Assembly: GCA_903879825.1 (NCBI GenBank)
Contig: CAIRND010000096.1
Span: forward strand, 1-11,652
Reading direction: 5' to 3'
DNA from: an uncultured Geobacteraceae bacterium
Lineage (GTDB): Bacteria; Desulfobacterota; Desulfuromonadia; Geobacterales; Pseudopelobacteraceae
DNA: 11,652 bases
The notes under the pieces are model-generated. The model saw nothing but the letters and a program-made list of their open reading frames with translations. It was not told where the DNA came from and made no database searches. Both the position numbers and the translations under genes were made by a program. Of the stretch, positions 7,602-11,652 are shown one piece after another (the first letter of the stretch is position 1; each line of letters opens with the position of its first letter).

Positions 7602-7630
7602 AATATCCGAAGCAACTAGTGGCCTGTCAA
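7602..7630 (-). promoter_or_regulatory. Sigma-70-type promoter for pcrA
   Basis: On the minus strand a perfect -35 box TTGACA (7625-7630) is followed after a 17-base spacer by GATATT (7602-7607), four of six matches to TATAAT. Transcription would start near 7595 and run into pcrA with a leader of about 240 bases. The spacer contains ACTAGT (7615-7620), and the TTAACTAGTTAA palindrome abuts the -35 box on its upstream side, so a protein bound to these sites would overlap RNA polymerase. Confidence 0.5.
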
Positions 7631-7644
7631 CTTAACTAGTTAAC
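7614..7644. promoter_or_regulatory. Paired ACTAGT operator-like sites between pcrA and gltB
   Basis: The 7-mer AACTAGT occurs twice in the same orientation (7614-7620 and 7634-7640), centres 20 bp apart, about two helical turns. The second copy is the core of a 12-bp perfect palindrome TTAACTAGTTAA (7632-7643). CTAG is uncommon in most bacterial genomes, so two copies in 30 bp stand out. The sites flank the -35 box of the divergent pcrA promoter and lie about 75-95 bp upstream of the predicted gltB start, a position suited to repression of one gene or activation of the other. The bound regulator is unknown. AACTAGTTAAC (7634-7644) also matches part of the E. coli trp operator, but the second CTAG is not at the TrpR spacing. 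Confidence 0.45.
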
Positions 7645-7647
7645 AAA

Positions 7648-7670
7648 CCGCACTGCGGCTACCAGAGCCG
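7648..7670. repeat. Two short overlapping inverted repeats upstream of the gltB promoter
   Basis: CCGCA-C-TGCGG (7648-7658) is immediately followed, with shared bases, by CGGCT-N5-AGCCG (7656-7670). Both lie 17-39 bp upstream of the -24 box of gltB. They could be protein sites or mutually exclusive cruciform arms; each is only 5 bp per arm, so chance is possible. Confidence 0.3.
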
Positions 7671-7686
7671 AACGATAATGTCACTG

Positions 7687-7702
7687 TGGCACACTATCTG
7701 CT
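7687..7702 (+). promoter_or_regulatory. Sigma-54 (RpoN) -24/-12 promoter for gltB
   Basis: TGGCAC (7687-7692), five bases, then CTGCT (7698-7702). This matches the sigma-54 consensus TGGCAC-N5-TTGCW with one mismatch. The invariant GG (7688-7689) and GC (7700-7701) are separated by exactly 10 bases, as required. The start site would be near 7713, giving an untranslated leader of about 54 bases to the gltB ATG. Sigma-54 control needs an activator bound upstream and links the gene to nitrogen status, which fits glutamate synthase. Confidence 0.7.
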
Positions 7703-7753
7703 AATAAAAATTTCCCGTACCAGTCGCGGGCCACTTAATACACACAAAATCAC

Positions 7754-7758
7754 AAAGG
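7754..7758 (+). promoter_or_regulatory. Ribosome binding site for gltB
   Basis: AAAGG ends 8 bases before the ATG at 7767. It is the only good Shine-Dalgarno-like element near the start and supports a short propeptide ahead of the catalytic cysteine. Confidence 0.5.
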
Positions 7759-7766
7759 TTACCACT

Positions 7767-10700
7767 ATGAAAAACAACCGACCACCAGCAAAACAGGGCC
7801 TCTACGATCCTCAATTCGAGCATGACGCGTGCGGCGTCGGTTTTGTTGTCAATATAAAGGGGAAGAAATCCCACGAGATAGTCAGGCAGGCACTTGAGGT
7901 CCTGGTTAATCTGGATCATCGCGGTGCCTGCGGCTGTGAGCCAAATACTGGAGATGGTGCCGGTATCCTGATTCAGATGCCGGACAGTTTCCTTCGTGCC
8001 GCCTGTGCCCCCCTTGGTATTGAGCTTCCCGAGCCGTTCCACTATGGCGTCGGTATGGTCTTTACCTCACCGAAGGCAACAGAGCGAAACAGTGCCCGTC
8101 ATATCCTGGAAAAAATCCTGGTTGAGGAGGGGGTTGAAATCCTTGGCTGGCGTAACGTGCCGACCGATAACTCCTCCCTGGGGAATACCGCCTGGGAAGG
8201 CGAGCCGATGGTGCGACAGTTATTCCTCAAGCGCCCGGTCACCTGTCCTGACGAGCAGGCGTTCAATCGCATGCTCTATATCATAAATCAGCGGGCTACC
8301 AACGAGATCCGGCGTGCCGGTGTTGACGAGTATTGGTATGTCAGCAGTCTCTGCACCCGCACCATAATCTACAAGGGCATGCTTATGCCGGTGCAGGTAG
8401 ATAAATACTATCCTGAGCTATGTGACGATGCGATGGAAAGTGCTATCGCTCTGGTTCACTCCCGTTTCTCCACAAATACCTTTCCCAGTTGGGATCGTGC
8501 CCACCCGTATCACCTTCTGGCCCATAACGGCGAGATCAATACCCTGCGCGGCAATGTTAACTGGATGAACGCCCGTCAGAATCTTTTTGCCAGCGAGCTG
8601 TTCGGTGACGACATCAAAAAAATATTGCCGATCATCAACAGCAACGGTTCTGATTCAGCCATGTTCGATAACTGCCTGGAACTGCTGGTTATGACTGGCC
8701 GCTCCCTGCCGCATGCCATTATGATGATGGTGCCGGAACCGTGGGAAAATCATACTGAGATGAGCGAGGAGAAGAGGGCGTTTTACGAATATCATTCGTG
8801 CCTGATGGCACCGTGGGATGGGCCGGCTGCAATCGCCTTTACCGATGGCCGCTGTATCGGCGCGGTGCTTGACCGTAACGGACTGCGTCCGTCACGCTAT
8901 TACATTACCACGGATGATCTGGTTATCATGGCGTCAGAAGCCGGAGTGCTGCAGATTGAACCAACCCGTATCCTGCGTAAGGGGCGCCTCCAGCCGGGGC
9001 AGATGTTCCTGGTCGATACGGAACAGGGACGTATTGTTCCTGATGAAGAGATCAAGCGGGATCTGGCGGCTGCGAACCCCTATGGTCAGTGGCTGAAAGA
9101 ACATCACATTCTGCTGGAAGATTTGCCGACCACATCCAATATGCACCTCCCGGATTTTAGCACGTTATCCCAGCGCCAGCAGGCGTTTGGCTACACGTAC
9201 GAGGATCAACGGGTCGTTTTGGGACCGATGGCGCGTGACGGCATTCAACCGCTTGGATCGATGGGTACGGACACACCGCTGGCGGTACTCTCTAATCAGA
9301 ATCAGCTACTGTACAACTATTTCAAACAGCTGTTCGCCCAGGTGACCAATCCGCCCATCGACCCGATCCGTGAAGAGATCGTCACCTCCACCATCACCCT
9401 GATCGGCTCGGAGGGGAACCTGCTGGAGCCGACGGCGTCAAACGCCCGGAGAATAAAGCTTCAGCAGCCACTGCTCTGCAATCAGGAACTTGAAAAACTG
9501 CGCCAGATTGATCGTCCCGGTTTTAAATCTGCCACTCTGTCTCTGCTCTTTCCTGCGTCACGTGGTGCCAGTGCCATGGAAAAGGGACTTGAAGCACTTT
9601 TTGCCGCAGCTGATGTGGCGGTCGAAGCCGGCAGTAACATCCTGGTGCTTTCCGACCGTGGCGTCGACCGGAACAATGCCGCAATTCCGGCCCTGCTTGC
9701 GGTGTCCGGCCTGCATCACCACCTGGTTACCAGCGGTACACGTACACTCGTTTCGCTGATACTTGAATCCGGTGAACCGCGTGAGGTGCATCACTTTGCC
9801 GTGCTGCTCGGTTATGGCGTCAATGCCATCAACCCGTATCTGGCATTTGAATCTCTGGACGATATGATTCTGCAGGGTATGCTGCCGAACCTTGATCATA
9901 AAAAAGCGATCAAGAATTTCATCAAAGCCTCCATCAAAGGTATCGTCAAGACCATGGCAAAGATGGGAATCTCCACCGTTCAGAGCTATCGCGGCGCCCA
10001 GATATTCGAAGCGGTCGGTCTCCACAGTTCTGTCGTTGAACGTTATTTTACCTGGACACCATCACGTATCGGTGGAACAGATATCGACGGAATCGCCCGC
10101 GAGTTGATGGAACGTCACGCACGTGCCTATCCGGAGAGAGTTGCCCCTGAGGTGACACTTTCCGCCGGCGGTGTCTACCAGTGGCGCAAGGATGGTGAAG
10201 AGCATCAGTACAATCCGCTGACGATCACTTCGCTTCAGAAAGCGACCCGTACCGACGATTATCGTGAATTCAAAACATTTTCCTCTTTGATCGACGATCA
10301 GAACACTCGCCACTACACCCTGCGCGGTCTGCTTGAATTCAAAGAGAACATGCCTTCCGTGCCGCTTGAGGAGGTAGAACCGGTCGAAGCGATCATGAAG
10401 CGCTTTAAAACCGGCGCCATGTCATACGGCTCCATCAGCAAAGAGGCTCACGAAGCGCTGGCAATCGCCATGAACCGTATCGGTGGCAGATCAAACACCG
10501 GTGAGGGTGGTGAAGATCCGGAACGCTTTACCTGGACTAACGAGCTGGGCGATTCAAAGAACAGCGCGATCAAGCAGGTTGCTTCAGGACGGTTTGGTGT
10601 CACCAGCGACTACCTGACTAACGCCGGTGAGCTGCAGATCAAGATGGCACAGGGGGCCAAGCCGGGTGAAGGGGGCGAACTTCCCGGCCACAAAGTTTAT

Positions 10701-11652
10701 CCATGGATTGCCAAAACACGTCACACCACACCGGGTGTCGGTCTGGTATCGCCGCCACCGCATCATGATATTTACTCCATTGAGGATCTGGCCGAACTGA
10801 TCCACGATCTGAAAAATGCCAACCGCCGCGCCCGCATCAGCGTCAAGCTGGTGTCCGAAGTTGGTGTCGGCACGATTGCTGCGGGTGTTGCCAAGGCCCA
10901 CGCCGACGTCGTGCTGATCAGCGGCTATGATGGTGGTACCGGCGCTTCACCGATCTCCAGCATCAAACATGCCGGACTCCCCTGGGAGCTTGGCCTGGCT
11001 GAAACACACCAGACCCTGCTGCTGAATAATCTTCGCAGCCGCATCATCATCGAAGCCGATGGTCAGCTGAAAACCGGCCGCGACGTTGCCATTGCCGCCC
11101 TGCTGGGTGCCGAGGAGTTCGGTTTTGCCACCGCTCCGCTGGTTACTCTCGGCTGTGTTATGATGCGCGTCTGCCATAGCAACACCTGTCCGACCGGTGT
11201 GGCGACTCAAGATCCTGCCCTGCGCAAGAACTTTAGCGGCAAGCCGGAATACGTTATCAACTTTATGCGCTTTGTCGCTCAGGAACTGCGTGAAATCATG
11301 GCGCAACTCGGCTTCCGTACGCTGAACGAAATGGTTGGCCGTTGTGATGTACTGGAGGCGAACAAAGCGATTACCCACTGGAAAGCTCAGGGGCTTGACT
11401 TCTCCAGCATCCTCCATCAGCCGAAAGTCGGGCTTAATGTGGGACATTACTGCACCGAAAAGCAGGATCACGGTCTGGAGAAATCGATTGACATGACCCG
11501 GCTTCTGGATTTGTGTCAACCAGCTATTGAACGGGGTGAAAAGGTGTGTGCAGAGTTGCCGATCACCAATGTCGATCGCGTGACCGGCACCATTCTCGGC
11601 AATGAAATCACCCGTCATCATGGCGCGAAGGGCCTGCCGGATGATACGGTGA
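7767..11652 (+). CDS. gltB: Glutamate synthase large (alpha) subunit, class II amidotransferase plus FMN/Fe-S synthase domain (partial, C-terminus off the right edge)
   Basis: Converts 2-oxoglutarate and glutamine to two glutamates, normally with the GltD subunit delivering electrons. The frame is open for 1295 codons to the window edge without a break; family members have about 1500 residues. Cys22 in EHDACGVGF is the expected N-terminal nucleophile after removal of a 21-residue propeptide. The glutaminase domain (22 to about 430) shows HRGACGCEPNTGDGAGIL, HSRFSTNTFPSWDRAHP (Arg233) and AHNGEINT (Asn254-Gly255, oxyanion hole). The central domain follows. The FMN-binding synthase domain begins near 815, with MSYGSISKEAHEALA (885-899) and TGEGGEDPER (911-920). 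Cys1130, Cys1136 and Cys1141 (C-x5-C-x4-C) are the [3Fe-4S] ligands. The last residues (LPITNVDRVTGTILG) open the glycine-rich beta-helix domain, most of which is missing. It carries its own sigma-54-type promoter and is divergent from pcrA; a gltD gene, if adjacent, would be outside the window. Confidence 0.97.
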   Translation, partial: MKNNRPPAKQGLYDPQFEHDACGVGFVVNIKGKKSHEIVRQALEVLVNLDHRGACGCEPNTGDGAGILIQMPDSFLRAACAPLGIELPEPFHYGVGMVFTSPKATERNSARHILEKILVEEGVEILGWRNVPTDNSSLGNTAWEGEPMVRQLFLKRPVTCPDEQAFNRMLYIINQRATNEIRRAGVDEYWYVSSLCTRTIIYKGMLMPVQVDKYYPELCDDAMESAIALVHSRFSTNTFPSWDRAHPYHLLAHNGEINTLRGNVNWMNARQNLFASELFGDDIKKILPIINSNGSDSAMFDNCLELLVMTGRSLPHAIMMMVPEPWENHTEMSEEKRAFYEYHSCLMAPWDGPAAIAFTDGRCIGAVLDRNGLRPSRYYITTDDLVIMASEAGVLQIEPTRILRKGRLQPGQMFLVDTEQGRIVPDEEIKRDLAAANPYGQWLKEHHILLEDLPTTSNMHLPDFSTLSQRQQAFGYTYEDQRVVLGPMARDGIQPLGSMGTDTPLAVLSNQNQLLYNYFKQLFAQVTNPPIDPIREEIVTSTITLIGSEGNLLEPTASNARRIKLQQPLLCNQELEKLRQIDRPGFKSATLSLLFPASRGASAMEKGLEALFAAADVAVEAGSNILVLSDRGVDRNNAAIPALLAVSGLHHHLVTSGTRTLVSLILESGEPREVHHFAVLLGYGVNAINPYLAFESLDDMILQGMLPNLDHKKAIKNFIKASIKGIVKTMAKMGISTVQSYRGAQIFEAVGLHSSVVERYFTWTPSRIGGTDIDGIARELMERHARAYPERVAPEVTLSAGGVYQWRKDGEEHQYNPLTITSLQKATRTDDYREFKTFSSLIDDQNTRHYTLRGLLEFKENMPSVPLEEVEPVEAIMKRFKTGAMSYGSISKEAHEALAIAMNRIGGRSNTGEGGEDPERFTWTNELGDSKNSAIKQVASGRFGVTSDYLTNAGELQIKMAQGAKPGEGGELPGHKVYPWIAKTRHTTPGVGLVSPPPHHDIYSIEDLAELIHDLKNANRRARISVKLVSEVGVGTIAAGVAKAHADVVLISGYDGGTGASPISSIKHAGLPWELGLAETHQTLLLNNLRSRIIIEADGQLKTGRDVAIAALLGAEEFGFATAPLVTLGCVMMRVCHSNTCPTGVATQDPALRKNFSGKPEYVINFMRFVAQELREIMAQLGFRTLNEMVGRCDVLEANKAITHWKAQGLDFSSILHQPKVGLNVGHYCTEKQDHGLEKSIDMTRLLDLCQPAIERGEKVCAELPITNVDRVTGTILGNEITRHHGAKGLPDDTV

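Noticed and set aside
7565..7639. 24-codon plus-strand frame with three cysteines ending in the TTAACTAG palindrome
   Set aside because: No Shine-Dalgarno, no promoter on that strand, and the stop codon is simply part of the palindrome. Too short to support.
7713..7730. CCCG-N9-CGGG hairpin in the gltB leader as a possible attenuator or riboswitch
   Set aside because: A 4-bp stem with a 9-base loop is unlikely to be stable, there is no U run, and the leader is too short for a known glutamine or nitrogen riboswitch.
7701..8042. 113-codon minus-strand frame spanning the gltB start and promoter
   Set aside because: Antisense to the glutaminase domain, no ribosome site, and its 3' end would run through the sigma-54 promoter. 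Explained by gltB.
9558..10025. 155-codon open frame on the minus strand
   Set aside because: Antisense to the central domain of gltB, with composition typical of a reversed coding frame and no start signals.
10947..11621. 224-codon open frame on the minus strand
   Set aside because: It lies entirely antisense to gltB, has no ribosome site and no recognisable domain; GltB in the other strand is strongly conserved throughout. Shadow frame.

Overview
The window is ordinary-looking bacterial chromosome, moderately GC-rich, with no insertion sequence, CRISPR array, tRNA or rRNA that I can see. The gene content (an MSHA-type pilus / type II secretion-like operon, a PcrA/UvrD helicase and a large glutamate synthase subunit with a sigma-54-type promoter) fits a Gram-negative bacterium. 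It is most reminiscent of the Desulfuromonadales/Geobacter group, but that placement is an inference from gene style, not a database match.

Region 1 (1-4951, minus strand) is a compact five-gene operon read right to left. It encodes an inner-membrane PilM+PilN-like fusion (MshI/GspL-like), a PilO-like protein (MshJ-like), a bitopic GspB/PilP-like protein (MshK-like), a lipoprotein secretin (MshL) and the N-terminal 304 codons of a GspE/PilB-type assembly ATPase (MshE-like) that runs off the left edge. The first three genes are joined by ATGA overlaps, the secretin start lies inside the preceding gene, and the ATPase starts 31 bp after the secretin with a GTG. Together they would form the inner-membrane platform, the periplasmic connector, the outer-membrane channel and the motor of one pilus or pseudopilus machine. 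The order I-J-K-L-E is that of the Vibrio msh locus, but without mshM and mshN. No pilin or pseudopilin gene is in view.

Region 2 (4952-5107) is a 156-bp AT-rich gap without a convincing promoter or terminator. Region 3 (5108-7357, minus) is pcrA/uvrD, complete with all SF1A helicase motifs and the C-terminal Tudor-like domain.

Region 4 (7358-7766) is a 409-bp divergent control region. It holds a good -24/-12 (sigma-54) promoter pointing into gltB and a near-consensus sigma-70 promoter pointing into pcrA. Two ACTAGT-centred sites 20 bp apart, one of them a 12-bp perfect palindrome, straddle the -35 box of the pcrA promoter and sit about 75-95 bp upstream of the predicted gltB transcription start. 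This is the most interesting non-coding part of the window.

Region 5 (7767-11652, plus) is gltB, the glutamate synthase large subunit. It is open through the right edge after 1295 codons and lacks only its C-terminal part. I found no clear evidence of a wholly novel system; the points worth following up are the divergent control region and the reduced msh-type operon with an altered c-di-GMP-type domain on its ATPase.
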